Part shown: piece by piece, positions 46,541 through 58,269 of the stretch
Numbering within the stretch: the first letter of the stretch is position 1
Layout: each line of letters begins with the position of its first letter
DNA from: Peromyscus leucopus
Taxonomy: Eukaryota > Chordata > Mammalia > Rodentia > Cricetidae
Assembly: GCF_004664715.2 (NCBI RefSeq)
Contig: NC_051071.1
Location: 28,265,661-28,329,660 of the forward strand
Direction: 5' to 3'
DNA: 64,000 nucleotides
Translations under genes and position numbers: made by a program
The notes under the pieces: model-generated
Databases searched by the model: none
What the model saw: only the letters and a program-made list of their open reading frames with translations
Told to the model about the DNA's origin: nothing

Positions 46541-46883
46541 TGTTGCTGGAGGGCTTCTCTCCAGGTTCCCCAAGCCCCGCAGTCCCACAATCCACTTATA
46601 AAATAATCACTCAGACGCTTATATCACTTATAAACTGTATGGCCGTGGCAGGCTTCTTGCTAATTGTTCTTTTATCTTAAATTAACCCATTTTTATAAAT
46701 CTATAGCTTGCCACGTGGCTGGTGGCTTACCGGCGTCTCTACATGCTCTTCTCCTCGCGGTGGCTCCAGTCTATCTCTCCCAGCCTTCCGCTTCCCAGAA
46801 TTCTCCTCTCTCCTTGTCCCACCTACCTCCTGCCTGGTCATTGGCCATCAGTGTTTTATTTACATAGAGTGATATCCACAGCA
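46541..46883 (-). repeat. 3' LTR of the young provirus
   Basis: Plus strand tgttgctgga...ccacagca. On the element's strand it starts tgctgtggatatc, close to the solo LTR at 55796. An AATAAA (plus tttatt within gttttatttacata) is near 46853-46866. Confidence 0.95.
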
Positions 46884-46904
46884 CTTCCCCTTTCTTCTTT
46901 TTTT
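46884..46904 (-). promoter_or_regulatory. Polypurine tract
   Basis: Twenty-one uninterrupted pyrimidines on plus, a pure purine run on the element's strand ending ggggaag at the 3' LTR. This is the expected plus-strand primer for reverse transcription. Confidence 0.85.
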
Positions 46905-47057
46905 AAAAAGGAAGGTTTTAACTTTAACATGGTAAAATTACATATAACAAAACAATTACCGAGCAAGAATTATAGTTACAATATTAAAGAAGATGTCCTA
47001 TCTATCTTATATTTGTGAGTTTAAGGTTTTATAGATAACTTATCTTTTATCATAACT

Positions 47058-47975
47058 GAGGAAATTACGACTATCTAGCCTTCAACCACATCAAAGACCT
47101 GAGAAGGAACATAATGGTACCTGAGAAATGGTAGACGGATGCCAGCAACTTCGGGAATCTTGCAAGAGTAGACCAAGACAGCTGGCAGCCTGGACAGTCA
47201 CCTGATGTTTCTCAGCATTGTTGGTGCATTCAAATTGGCTACAGGCCTAGAGTATCTGACAGACCATTTTCAGAAGCAGGAATTCTGAGAGACCATCTTA
47301 CCCTGTCTTGGCAGAGTACAGTGGTCGCTTTCCTTGTGTCCCGCTTGTCCAGAAAGGACAGCATTGCATTTGTACTGTCAGCCGTCAAGGCAAGGGCAGT
47401 TCTTTGCCCAGTAGGCCATTTTGTGCCAAAAAGACAAACTTCCAAATGGAAATGTCTTAGAAGCCCAACATTCTCTCGGGATCAATTGGTGCAGCCAGGA
47501 GCAATTGTGTCTCACATCAACAGAATTTTAAGTTATTTAAATGCCATATTCTCTAGGTCTATGAAGTGTTTGAAGATTACCTATCTATCTGAAATATATC
47601 TATGTATACCTAGAAGACTTAACTAACATGGCTACAAATATGATTATCATAGATGACTGATTATTAATCTATTTTTAATCATCCATTACAATTTTAAATG
47701 AGTTAAACATAATACCTCAAACAAGAATAGAAATATATATATACAGTATAACAAAATTAACTTTAAGTTTGTATTAATAAACTAAAATTTTTACCAATGT
47801 AAAACATTTTAAACATAAACTAAAATCTATACCAATGTAAAACATTTTAAACAAGTTGTTCTTTAAAAGTAGATTCATTAATCTACCCTTTTATCTTATC
47901 ATCTCCATATCCTCCTATATATCTATATTATATCCCCTTTTCTTTTTTAGAAAGAGATCACATTTAAAATCAACC
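47058..47975 (-). other. Internal block shared with the old provirus
   Basis: Homologous to about 21940-23085. Shared landmarks on plus include agacagctggcagcctggac (47176-47195 and 22056-22075), gcttgtccagaaaggacagc (47343-47362 and 22226-22245) and atgccatattctctaggtct (47540-47559 and 22430-22449). Frames are not maintained between the copies, so I read it as non-coding. It includes a 38-bp duplication at 47779-47854. Confidence 0.85.
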
Positions 47976-49072
47976 TGTTTTAAATAAAAATATTGGTTTC
48001 TCTCTGTCCCACACCAGAGGGCTCTTCTGATTTGGGACACAAGAATCTCTTAACCATTTTTTTTTTTAAAGCAATATGTCTGGGTTTAGAGGGGGAGTGA
48101 GCCAATTCCACCTCTAAAGCCAGCTTGGTATATTTGGGAATTTGGGCGTAGCATGTCTTACTACTTCCTGCTGGAGGGGGGCGCTGTATCTTATGGGGAT
48201 GCAAAGAAAATTTTTGACCTATGGGGTAGTCCGTGAGGCTGTATTGTTTGAACCAGTTGCCTTGAAACCGCTCTGGATGTTGGATCATCTGGGCCATGGT
48301 GTCATCGGAGACCTTTCAGGGGGTCTTGGCTGGTGAAACCTGATGTATCTTAATCTGGAACAAATCCATAGCCTCTGGCTTTCTGTGGAAACAAAAGCAG
48401 AACCTCTTTTCCAAAGCAACATATCCTTAAATCCAAATTTTGAAGTCAAGTTACCTTTAAAATATACATATTGGTTTAATTCAACATCTTTTTTGATCAA
48501 ATGTTTTTTTGCAGTTAAAAATCCAAAGACAACACAATCCAGATTGTCTGTGTAATATTCATCTTTACGTGTCTTTTTACATTAATTTTTTGTCTCTTTC
48601 AAGCCTACGTATATTTTACACACATTGTAAACGATGTTATCTGAATCAGTCTTTTTGTGAGCCTATTGCTTTAAACTGCATCCTTCTAAGCCTGAAACAG
48701 CGCTGTGGCTGCTGGCTCCGCCCACTTCAGCTTTCCAACATGGCAGTGGTACGTTTTCCGCCAGCTCTGGGAGTCATCAAGTCTCAGAAATAGTGGGTCT
48801 AAGCTTTTATCAAAGCAGCATGTAGCCCAGAAACCTTTTTTTTAAAAAAAATACTAGTAAAGACTAAATCTACTACACAGCATAATGTGCCTCTGGCAGA
48901 CCCCTCATTCCCGCCACACTGCCGGTCAAACGCACCCGCCAGGAACCCGCCAGTGTTCAAACCCGTGTTTTGCGGTGTCTAGCTGCTCATATGAGACAAG
49001 AAGCAGGAACCTGGTTTTGGCTCTGTTTAGAATTGGTTATTAAATATTCTCAGGTTTAAGGTGGAAACTCAA

Positions 49073-49086
49073 GCCGTCGGGCGCCA
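49073..49086 (-). promoter_or_regulatory. Primer-binding site, tRNA-Lys-type
   Basis: Two bases from the 5' LTR the minus strand reads tggcgcccgacggc. The first ten bases match the tRNA-Lys3 primer site; the rest diverges. Confidence 0.7.
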
Positions 49087-49088
49087 TT

Positions 49089-49431
49089 TGTTGCTGGAGG
49101 GCTTCTCTCCAGGTTCCCCAAGCCCCGCAGTCCCACAATCCACTTATAAAATAATCACTCAGACGCTTATATCACTTATAAACTGTATGGCCGTGGCAGG
49201 CTTCTTGCTAATTGTTCTTTTATCTTAAATTAACCCATTTTTATAAATCTATAGCTTGCCACGTGGCTGATGGCTTACCGGCGTCTCTACATGCTCTTCT
49301 CCTCGCGGTGGCTCCAGTCTATCTCTCCCAGCCTTCCGCTTCCCAGAATTCTCCTCTCTCCTTGTCCCACCTACCTCCTGCCTGGTCATTGGCCATCAGT
49401 GTTTTATTTACATAGAGTGATATCCACAGCA
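49089..49431 (-). repeat. 5' LTR of the young provirus
   Basis: Identical to 46541-46883 except one base. CpG sites are preserved in both, for example ccggcgtctct and ctcctcgcggtgg, as expected of a recent insertion. Confidence 0.95.
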
Positions 49432-49567
49432 ATATGACAGGAGATTTAAATGATCTTACAAGGGATATTATGAAGCATTCTGAAGGAAATCCAAACAAGC
49501 TTGGATAACTAGGGAACAGTAGCTTATCTGACTATAACTAGTTGCCCATATTATTAAAATATTCAGA

Positions 49568-49783
49568 ACTATTTATTTTATGCATATGGGTGTTTTGCCT
49601 GCATACATGTGTGCTCACTATGGGTATGCCTAGTCCCCTTAGAGATTAAAAGAGACACAAAATCCTCTCTAACTGGAGTTACAGATGGTTGTGAGCAACA
49701 TGTGGGTGCTGGAAATAAAATCCAGGTCCTTTGCAAAAGCAACAAATGGTGTTGTTAACTGATGAGCCATCTCTCCAGTCCCC
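49568..49783 (-). repeat. B2/B3 SINE
   Basis: Antisense: gggtgttttgcctgcataca near 49588, agatggttgtgagcaacatg at 49682-49701, head gatgagccatctctccagtc at 49760-49779. Confidence 0.88.
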
Positions 49784-49789
49784 TTCTCT

Positions 49790-51085
49790 ATATTATTAAG
49801 ATGATGCTTCAAAAGTTGTTCAATGAATTCTGTGCAATTCTTGCTAGTATCCAAAGTAAACTTTGTATTTTTCACAAATTGACAAGCTGATAGAAGCTGA
49901 CAAACTTATGTGGAAGTATAAATAATCTACAAAAACAAAACAACTTTGAAAAGTCACCAAGTTGGAAGACAAATACTAAATATTCATAGCTCATTTGGTT
50001 CTTGTAGCAAAGCTAAGATAACAAAAGCCCTATGGAGAGTAGATAGAGACTGGCATGTAGACCATTAGAAAAGAAGTGTGAGCTACACATTTATATATGT
50101 GGGTGCTTTGCAAAGTTACAAAAGCACATTTTTCAGGAAGAAACATCCTTAGCAAATGGAAAACAATGGATGTGCATATAAAAATAATCTTTAACCAATT
50201 CCTCATAACATGCACACAAATAAAAGCAAGTTTGGCATGCTCCTAAATGTCAGATATATAACCAGAAAATTCCAAAAGATAAGCCAAATCTTTTGTAACT
50301 TCAGCTTATATAAAAATTTCATTAAATGGAAAATCTGCTTAGGAATGTCAATAATACAAGCTATTAAATGGGATGAAAATATATCTGACACACATCTTTT
50401 ATCTTACATATGGAGGAATCCTTAAATCTCAATGATAAGAAAACAACAAAGTAATTTAAAACACAACACAAATACCTGAAGAGATAAACTGTTTTAAGAA
50501 GACATATGGATGACAGCTAAGAGTACATAAAGATGTTGGGCATCATTTGCTCCTGCTACAAATAGATTGAATCACCATGGGATATGGGAAGCATCTACCA
50601 AAATATTCAATCTGGATGATGATCCCAAGTGTTGACAAATATGTGGAGAACCTGGGACTTCAGATACAACTGGCAGCAATAAAAAGTAGTATAATAATTT
50701 TGAATGTAGTTTGCTAAATTCTAAAAAGTGTTAAGCTTTTTCTTTTATATGACTTACTAATGTCATTCCCAGATATTATCCAAAGGACACAATGTTCACA
50801 GAGCCTGGAATGTGCTTAGAAATTTTATTTGTAATAGTTAAAATCTGAAGATAAAACACTTATCAACAAAATGTGTTATGTCTGTACATTGGAATAATAC
50901 TTTATAATGAAAATTGATCAATTATTGATATGCTATGAACCATGTACAGTGTAAATAATTTGAAAATAAATACATAAAGTGACTGGAGACATGACAGAAG
51001 TGAAAACAAACTGTAAATTCTCTTTGTAAAATTCTAGGACATACAAACTGATATACAACAGCAGAAGGCAGTGTGGAGGCTGCCT
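49790..51085 (+). mobile_element. Ancient L1 (L1M-type) ORF2 end and 3' UTR, sense
   Basis: Decayed L1 order: aagccctatggagagtagat (50025-50044), gacatatggatgacagctaa (50501-50520), ccaagtgttgacaaatatgtgg (50626-50647), ccaaaggacacaatgttcac (50779-50798), acattggaataatactttat (50886-50905). Frame is lost throughout. Confidence 0.65.
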
Positions 51086-51995
51086 GGAGATCGGGCTATG
51101 GGCATGTTACGCGTGTGTAGCAGAGAGGAATTTCAGAGAAGTGGAAAGGGACTTTGGATTGGGTGAACCTTGATTATTCTTGCCTTGTTATTGGGGTCCT
51201 AGGTGTAATATTTGATGAAATGTGGATTTAGATTTCAGTATGTCTAGCTTAGCAAGCATCAGTAATGCCCCCATAAAGTCTTTAAAACAGACAAAATTGG
51301 GGCCAAAGAGAAGCAGCAGTCGAAGTCAGCCATAGGTGCCTTGTAAAAATGGGATTTTGTTTGCAGTGCTGTAAAGGCAAACAGCTTCAGCACCTCTTAG
51401 GGTTAGTCACCGAATGGCAAGAAATGAAACTGTCAGAAGTCAAAGGTCAGTGCCACAAGCTTTGCTTAGCTGATTTCACTGTGACTTTCTACCTAGCTGA
51501 CATCAGGCCTGAAAAGAGCCTGGTGGTACTGAAGAGACTCGATTCCCCAGAGTCTTAGGAAATAGGGCCGGTATCTGATTATGGCTGACTTGCTGCAAAG
51601 CCCATTCAAGTCCCACAGCACAGAACAGCCTGTCCTGGTGCGAACGTGCTTGCATTCCAGAGGGAGGGATATGATAATCCCCAAATAGCTAAAACACAGA
51701 AATGCAGCACATTCACCACCATCCAAAGTATGTCAAAGAGTTGTGAGAGCTCAGTGGATCAAAGAAAAGAAGTATTTTCACTAAAGGAGACTAGATGGAA
51801 AATAGGACAAGTTGACAGAGCAAGCCATCCTTTTCTGGGCCTTCTGGGATGGGTAGGATACTAGCAGGTTCAAGTGGAAGGAAAGAGTTCTTGCTGGAGG
51901 AAACTGGGTACAAAAACCCTTAAAAATAGAAAACAAATAGGCTCTTGGAAAAGGCTACTGTACAAGTTCTTTTGGTAAGAGCCGGCTAATTTTGC
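51086..51995. other. Unique sequence, nothing recognised
   Basis: Three frames of 69-77 codons (51349-51558, 51493-51726, 51646-51864) lack domains. Confidence 0.4.
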
Positions 51996-52345
51996 TAATA
52001 TCACAAAATATCCAAGACTGGATAACATATAAAGGAAAGAGTTTTATTGGCTCCTAATTCTGGTGTTGGGAAGTCAAAGCAGCCTGGCATCAATGTCTGA
52101 TAATGACTTCCTGGCTGCATCTTAGCATGGCAGCTAAGTGGACACACTTTGAAGCCATTCATGAGAAAGCAGAAGCAACCTGAGACAGCCAAACTGACTC
52201 CATCTTCATTCTCAGTTCTAGAAACTAATGCAGCTCCATAAGACCTCTTGACTCAGCTCTACTAGGGGGCATTAATCCATACTAGAAGTAGGCCTACTGT
52301 GGTCTGCTCACTTTCCACTAGCCATGGCCCTTAACTAGGTTCCAT
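51996..52345 (-). repeat. MaLR (MST/MLT-like) LTR remnant
   Basis: Antisense order: atcacaaaatatccaagact (51999-52018), ggataacatataaaggaaag, agttttattggctcctaatt and tctggtgttgggaagtcaaa. This is the pattern of older mammalian MaLR LTRs. Confidence 0.6.
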
Positions 52346-53425
52346 CTAAAGATCCTCTCTGTTGTTTCACACTGGGACCAAGCTTCTACGCACATTAACT
52401 GCTGGCAGGTAGAGCATGTCGAACACGTCCAAACACAGCAGACATGTCGAAACTGCAAAGAGCAAATTAGACTTTAAATTTTCAGCAGGGGTTGTGTGAT
52501 ATTGTGTATTACAAAGCCCAAAGAAAATGTATGTTTCCTGGGTGGTCAGCAAACTTGGAATGAATAGACAATAGAGATGACGTTTTCTGAGTTCTGGGAT
52601 TTGAATAACATCAAAGTTTTTTGAATACCCTACATGTGTAGAGAATTAATGATGAAAAGCAGAAAGCTTTTATATATGTGACCACAGTGCATCCATGGTG
52701 ATTTGCTGTTGAAGACATCCCTACAGTGTACCCCACATTTCCTCAATAGGTGCCCCTGAGCTGCCAGCCACTTTCAGCTCAGGATCATGTCTTCACTGCA
52801 GTTGCACTACATGATTTTCTAACAGGCGTTAAAGATAGGAACACTCAGTGGAGGTGATTTTATCACAGCAAACAACACTTTACAGGAAGCAGACTCCTGT
52901 CTGTATCTCTAGGCAGCAGTCAAAAAGCAGCACCCCTGCCTCAGATTACTGCAGCAGAGAAGATCTTAGCATAAGGAGAAAACTTCATTCTGCAAACTGA
53001 AGACCCCACAGTCAAAGCTGGATACCCATCTGTGTCTTAAGAAAAGACTCATGAAACACACAGGGCTGGGCTACTGTGTAAGCATTCACATCACAGATGT
53101 CATTTTGCAAGTCTGTTCAGGCAATGAACATCTGTTAAGCACTAGGTATGTGTCACAAATGATGCTTAGGTAATTGGAATGAACAATTGCCATTTTGTCT
53201 GTTAAGGATGCCTTCTCTGCTTCCTTTTGGTCATACTCAATAATGTTCTTCCTTATCCCTACCCTGGACATCCCTCTAGCCATTGGGATGAGAGGTCGAT
53301 TTACCCAGACCTCTCCCTGCCCATATTCACCTCTCCTCCAAACTCAGTAGATGTTTTAGACATGGGCTTGGAACCTGATCCTAGCTGTCCAGAGGCTTCT
53401 GCTGGAGATGGATGTTTTCTCTTCA
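52346..53425. other. Mostly unique; possible L2 scrap
   Basis: gaacatctgttaagcactag (53127-53146) resembles the L2/MIR 'number of animals' type 3' block but is too short to call. No gene recognised. Confidence 0.3.
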
Positions 53426-53640
53426 TGTTAAATTTTTATCATGTCGTTTGCATGTGCATTTGTGTTGAGGTATGTGCAGGTAAGTGTAATTATCCATGGA
53501 GTTCAGAAAAGGTTGTGAGGTTCCCTAGAAATGGTATTATGTACGGTTGTGAGCTCCCCGACAAGAAGCTAGGAACTGAACTTGAATCCTCTGGAAGAGC
53601 AGTAAGTGCTCTCAACCACTAAGCCATCCAACCAACCCAA
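53426..53640 (-). repeat. B2/B3 SINE
   Basis: Antisense copy: gtacggttgtgagctccccg (53541-53560), aactgaacttgaatcctctg (53574-53593), decayed head ccactaagccatccaaccaa (53616-53635). A 131-codon frame (53227-53622, +) runs mostly through it and is not a gene. Confidence 0.8.
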
Positions 53641-55789
53641 ATGTTCTCTCATCTTTAAGTCATTAACTACCAGGATATAATTTCAAGACATTACACCATC
53701 AGGACAATACAAAAGTCCATTTTAATTGTGATTGAATAAAATGAGCCCTTGGTGAGGAGTAAAACAAGACCTGAGATGTCAAGACCTAAAGATGGGAATT
53801 TGGATTCAGCCTCAGAGCAGAGCCAGCCCAGCATTTCCACTCTGTCTGAGATGTTCAAAGTAGATTGGAGCCTCTTCCTCTGAAAGGGAGTGCTCTGATT
53901 AATCCAGGACAGATGATATGCAGTGGTACCCAACTATATGCAAGTTATGTGCTGGGAAGATGCTCCAAAAATATGTATGGTGCCATTGAGATGCCACATC
54001 TAGGTGGATGGATGTGTATGCAAATGTATAGTCAATACTATAAATTAATTGCAGTGGTAGATGAAACACCTGGTCTCCTAGAAGATAAAAAACAGGCCAG
54101 ATAATATTTCCTTTATTTGTGCTCACCAGGGCATGTTCCTCAAAAATAGTTAAACACTTTTAAACAAAAGTAGAAGCCATGGTCCAGAGAGAAGAGGGTG
54201 TAAATATGTGGTTTTAAGGTAGCTGTGTAGACTGCTTACATGGTTGCTGGCGTTGGGAGGGAATAAGTGTGAAAGAAATGGGTTGCCAATGACAGGTACT
54301 TGAACAGATGCCGTCCCTCAAGCAGGAAAATGCTAAAGCTGGTCACTATGTGAGGTTTGCACAGTGAGGACTCAGGGTTCTATTGATTCTTAGGAACTGA
54401 CTGGAAGGTACAAAGAAGTGATACAAGTCCAGTGAATAACATCAGATGCTGTCCAACCATAAGCCTCAGCTTTGGGGGCAGGCAACAGGAGGGGACAACT
54501 CTGTGTCCACCAAATCTGCAAAATACACTTTTTGTTGCCAGTGATACCCATTGATCTTGAATAATCTCAAATCATGATTTTCTTGTTCTACTATTCCTGT
54601 TATCGAATGACAATTTCCCCAGGTACACATTCCTCCTGCGGAGTCAGGCAGCCATGAAATGTGTCTGAAGTTCATTCCAACAACCTCTTCTGATCTGGAA
54701 GGAAACCTTTCTACAAGATGCATGGAACCTCTCGGTTTTGCTTCTCGAGATTCAGAAGACTAAAGCTGCTGAAGAGCTTAAGTTGTTTCCTATTTCCTCT
54801 GAATTCTAGCACTCCAGAGCTCACCATATGTTGATGGTCAGTGTATTTTTACCCAGAAGACTGTTGGGTGTGCCCTGTTCCTATGGCGTGTATGCCCAGT
54901 GTGAAAATCACACACCTTCAGTTCTCTGAAAGTCTGATGTAGTAGTTTGTCATTAATTATCCAGAAATCAGAGCATTTGGGCTTAATATTTTAAGAAGTA
55001 GAATTTTAATGAGAAATGAAGTGTAAATATTTATGCCCAAAAACAACATACCAGCAATTAATAGGCGCTTCTGCCTTAAGTGTCAGGGTTTCTGAGCACC
55101 CTGTTACCTAATTATATTCTCCAGCCTGTATCTGAAGGTATGGGCTATTTTGACTCATCTTTTTGCATGGCCTCATTTTTGTAAATACAAAAGTTCAAGA
55201 ATAAATGTAGTGCCCAAATCCACCTATAAGAACTAACCCAGAATAAGCATTAATCTATATAAGAAATCAGATTATATTATCTTGTGGAAAAAAATGGCTC
55301 TTTGTGTCAACCTGCTATAAATTCCTATAATTGTCTAAACAGGTATTCGTCTTCTCCAACATCTGCTAACTTTGGCAGGCCCCAAAATAAACTTCCACAT
55401 TAGCAACTTGCACTTAAAAAAAAAAAAACATTTATCCAGAAACATCTGCTGAGCTATTTTCTGTTTTCTCTCTCCCTCCCTCCCTCCTTCTCAGGTCTGT
55501 GGAAGCAGAAAGAGGTGAGTGCTGCAGCTTGAGATTTCAATCTCAAGAAGCAAGTTTCAGAAGGAAAACAGCTACTTGGGGAGGGGAAATAAGAGTGAGA
55601 AAGATTTCAGCAGAAAGACATGAAGTAGATGGTGGGTGACAGCTGTGGGGGTGTGGACATAGCCTGGGATCCCAAGGTGTGATGCTAAATTCAATCCTGT
55701 GCTCAAATCTTTTTCATTGAAAGATTTAAGAACTTTTACTCTCTGAGCCAACCTTGTAAATAATTATAATTCCCACCTTAGAAACATTT
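53641..55789. other. Unique sequence with one candidate micro-exon
   Basis: No repeat or gene assigned over about 2.1 kb apart from the splice-site pair listed separately. Frames of 75-85 codons (53691-53933, 53899-54126, 54466-54723, all -) have no domain. Confidence 0.35.
55495..55514 (+). other. Candidate 20-nt micro-exon between strong splice sites
   Basis: A dense polypyrimidine tract (about 55462-55492) ends in CAG at 55492-55494. Twenty bases later AG is followed by gtgagt (55515-55520), a near-consensus donor. A ctgag that could act as a branch site is near 55449-55453. No adjoining exon was found and 20 nt does not preserve frame, so this may be chance. Confidence 0.15.
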
Positions 55790-55795
55790 CATGAA

Positions 55796-56161
55796 TGCTG
55801 TGGATATCACTCTATATAAATAAAACACTGATGGCCAGTGACCAGACAGGAAGTATAGACGGGAAAAGGAGAGAGGAGAATTGGGGAAACAGGAAGAAGA
55901 AGGGAGAGACCCTGCAGCCACTGCCAGGGCAAGCAGCATGTAAAGACGCTGGTAAGCCATTAGCCACGTGGCAAGGTATAGATTTATAGAAATGGGTTAA
56001 TTTAAGATATAAGAACAGTTAGCAAGAAGCCTGCCATGGCCATGCAGTTTGTAAGCAATATAAGACTCTGTGTTTACTTGGTTGGGTCTGAGCGGCTGTG
56101 GGACTGGTGGGTGACAAAGATTTGTCCTGACTGTGGGCCAGGCAGAAAAACTCCAGCCACA
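55796..56161 (+). mobile_element. Solo ERV2 LTR, mysTR/MYSERV-like
   Basis: 366 bp, TGCTGTGGATATC start and CAGCCACA end. It is flanked by catgaa (55790-55795) and catgat (56162-56167), a 6-bp TSD with one mismatch. AATAAA is at 55819-55824. It is close to the provirus LTR, for example gccacgtggcaaggtataga at 55963-55982. Confidence 0.9.
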
Positions 56162-56349
56162 CATGATCCTTACACAGAAGAACACACATGAATGTGCAGC
56201 ACACAGCAACATTGAATATGAATGAATTGAATCAACTGTAAACAGACAAGCTAGTGTTGTAGAAGAAACAGTCTGGGATATGAATGGTGATGTCTCCATC
56301 ACTCTGACACCTGATACTTAGATACTCAAATGTTCCCGGGATCATGGGC

Positions 56350-56790
56350 ACATCAGTTACTGTGTTTTTAGTCCTCTACCACTGTGAAAAGTAACAAAGA
56401 AAGCTTGAAGGAGAAAATATTTATTTTTGGCTTGGGGGTTTCAGAGGCCTCAGTCTATGGTCAACTGATTCCATTGTTTATATGCCTGTGGCAGAAGCAG
56501 AAACCTAATGGTAGAAAAGCATGGTGGAAAAACAGAGGAAACAGAGAACAGAATCTCATGGGAGAGAGCAGGATGGAGCAGAAAGAGAAGGAAAAGAGAA
56601 GATGAAAGTGCCAGAGAGTCTACGGACAGGTCATACCTCCAAAGCATCCCTGTCACCCTATGACTCAGTTCCTCTGCTCATGCCCTATCTTTCATACTTT
56701 TTATCACTTTCTAGGGGTCCATTCAGTTAATGTGACCATCAGAGCCTTCATGGTCCAATCACTCTAGTAGTGCCACCAGCTTGGGACAAA
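56350..56790 (-). repeat. MaLR-like LTR remnant
   Basis: Antisense: ctaccactgtgaaaagtaac, ggagaaaatatttatttttg, gggtttcagaggcctcagtc (56436-56455), catggtggaaaaacagagga, then tagtgccaccagcttgggac (56767-56786). Confidence 0.6.
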
Positions 56791-56817
56791 GCCTTCCACA
56801 CTGTGTCTTCAAGATGT

Positions 56818-57010
56818 TTTCTTTTTACTTACTTCACATGTGTGTGGCTATGCCGTGGCATATGGCATCCCTGTGGAGACCAGAGGACAGACAACTTTCT
56901 GGAGTCAGTTTTCTCCTTCTACTATGTAGGTTTTGGGGAAGAGGGTGAACTCAGGTCTTCAGGTTTGGCAGCAAGTGTATCTATCCTCTCAGCCATCTTG
57001 CTGGCCCCAT
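56818..57010 (-). repeat. B2/B3 SINE
   Basis: Antisense: cacatgtgtgtggctatgcc near 56836, gagaccagaggacagacaac (56875-56894), head ctctcagccatcttgctggcc at 56986-57006. Confidence 0.82.
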
Positions 57011-58070
57011 GTTCAAATTAAAAACTCATAAGAAATACCAATGATGGTAAGAGAACTTTCATGAACTTAAACTATCACCTCATTCAAGACTAAAGTCCAT
57101 TCTTTCTGTTTTTGAAAACTTCAGAAAATCACCCATGACTGAATTTCAATTGCCTGCATCCCCACTGGCTTTAACATAGTCCCGAGTAACCAGCAATTAA
57201 CTGGAAAAACATGCTGGATCAGTGTTGGAAACAAAGATGATGGTACCATCATGCTTCTGGCCTTGGCCTTTCTGGTTTATTAACACTGATTGTCCTGGGA
57301 AATCCTGAGAGTTTGCTTCTTTAAAAGACTTTGCAGTTTCACACACAGGTTCCTTTGAAAATGCAGTCAGCTTGGGGAGACATTCTCCATGTGGGTTTAA
57401 TTGCTTTCTTCTTTTAGGTTGGTGTGCTGCCTCCATTGGGAGATCTCAGACATGATTTGTCCTCTCCTTTCCCCACCTATGTGTATTAATTATGTTGTTA
57501 CAATAGATGCATTTTGAAAGCTCAGTGTTGTTTCATAAGATGTGTTTCTTCCTTGCATGATGATGGCATTATATATGGAGAGAGAGATTGTGCTTCACAG
57601 ATTTATCCAGGGACCTGGGCCAGTATAGTCAGCATGTTGTTGGCCTGTGTTTTTCAAGGTCATATTCTTCTCCAGGCAGATGGAAAAACAGATCATGAGC
57701 AAGCATGGTGATGTTTTTGAAAGATGAGTGTAGGAAGTAGAATGTGACCCTCTGTCCTAAGCAGCAGATTCCAGAAAGGTAAGGATGTATGCTCTCAGAA
57801 TGGGTCACCATGACTTGAAAACTAAAGCTACTGAGGCCTTGCTTGCCACTTCAGAAGCAGAACATTGAGGTCTCAGGAGAGTGGCTCCTGGAACCGATTA
57901 TGTGGCTTGGACACCCCACCCTGAGTTATCCATTTTAATCATTAGTGGTTTGCTTACCTGTGAAGCAGTCATGATAATATGTATTAAAATAAAACACAAG
58001 ACTACTTATGTTTAAAAGGCATAACAGCATTGATAATATTGCATGACTCAGTGAATGCATGCTATTTGTT
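57011..58070. other. Unique sequence, nothing recognised
   Basis: No repeat or gene assigned. Small frames only. Confidence 0.4.
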
Positions 58071-58074
58071 ACTT

Positions 58075-58150
58075 GTTCATTAAGTGCACTGGGGATAAAA
58101 CCCAAGGCCTTATCCCAGTACTCCACCATTGATCTATACCATCAGGCCTC
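58075..58150 (-). repeat. ID/B4-like SINE fragment
   Basis: Antisense tRNA-like piece: gcactggggataaaacccaa (58086-58105), then cagtactccaccattgatct (58116-58135). Confidence 0.6.
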
Positions 58151-58269
58151 ATGCTAGTTTTACAGTTCCTGACTGGTAGATGCAACAGATGAGTGGTTTC
58201 TAGTCTGGTAGCAGAGTTACCAGCACGTGGACAGAAGCACTGACATCTCAGCTGCTCTTTTTCTAAGTA

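Larger units (their letters stand above)
46541..49431 (-). mobile_element. Young non-autonomous ERV2 provirus, mysTR/MYSERV-like
   Basis: Complete 2.9-kb provirus on the minus strand. Two 343-bp LTRs (46541-46883 and 49089-49431) differ at a single base by my comparison (G at 46722, A at 49270). A polypurine tract abuts the 3' LTR and a tRNA-Lys-type primer site abuts the 5' LTR. Flanks show atatg at 46536-46540 and 49432-49436, which could be a 6-bp TSD that lost one A. The 2.2-kb interior holds no gag, protease, RT, RNase H, integrase or env motif; its longest minus frames are 105, 71 and 68 codons and are not recognised. Mobilisation in trans by a helper element is inferred. Confidence 0.92.

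Noticed and set aside
46664..46867. 67-codon frame present twice (also at 49212-49415) with one residue changed
   Set aside because: Near-identity comes from the two LTRs of one provirus, not from a gene family; the frame is antisense to the LTR.
47239..47445. Short identical peptide stretch shared by minus frames at 47239-47445 and 22150-22401, considered as a conserved protein
   Set aside because: The match is about a dozen residues and reflects the DNA homology of the two proviruses; the frames diverge on both sides.
47980..48297. 105-codon minus-strand frame inside the young provirus, considered as a gag remnant
   Set aside because: No matrix, capsid or zinc-knuckle motif; the old provirus has no matching frame at this place.
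53227..53622. 131-codon plus-strand frame
   Set aside because: Its second half is an antisense B3 SINE, and the first half has no splice or domain support.
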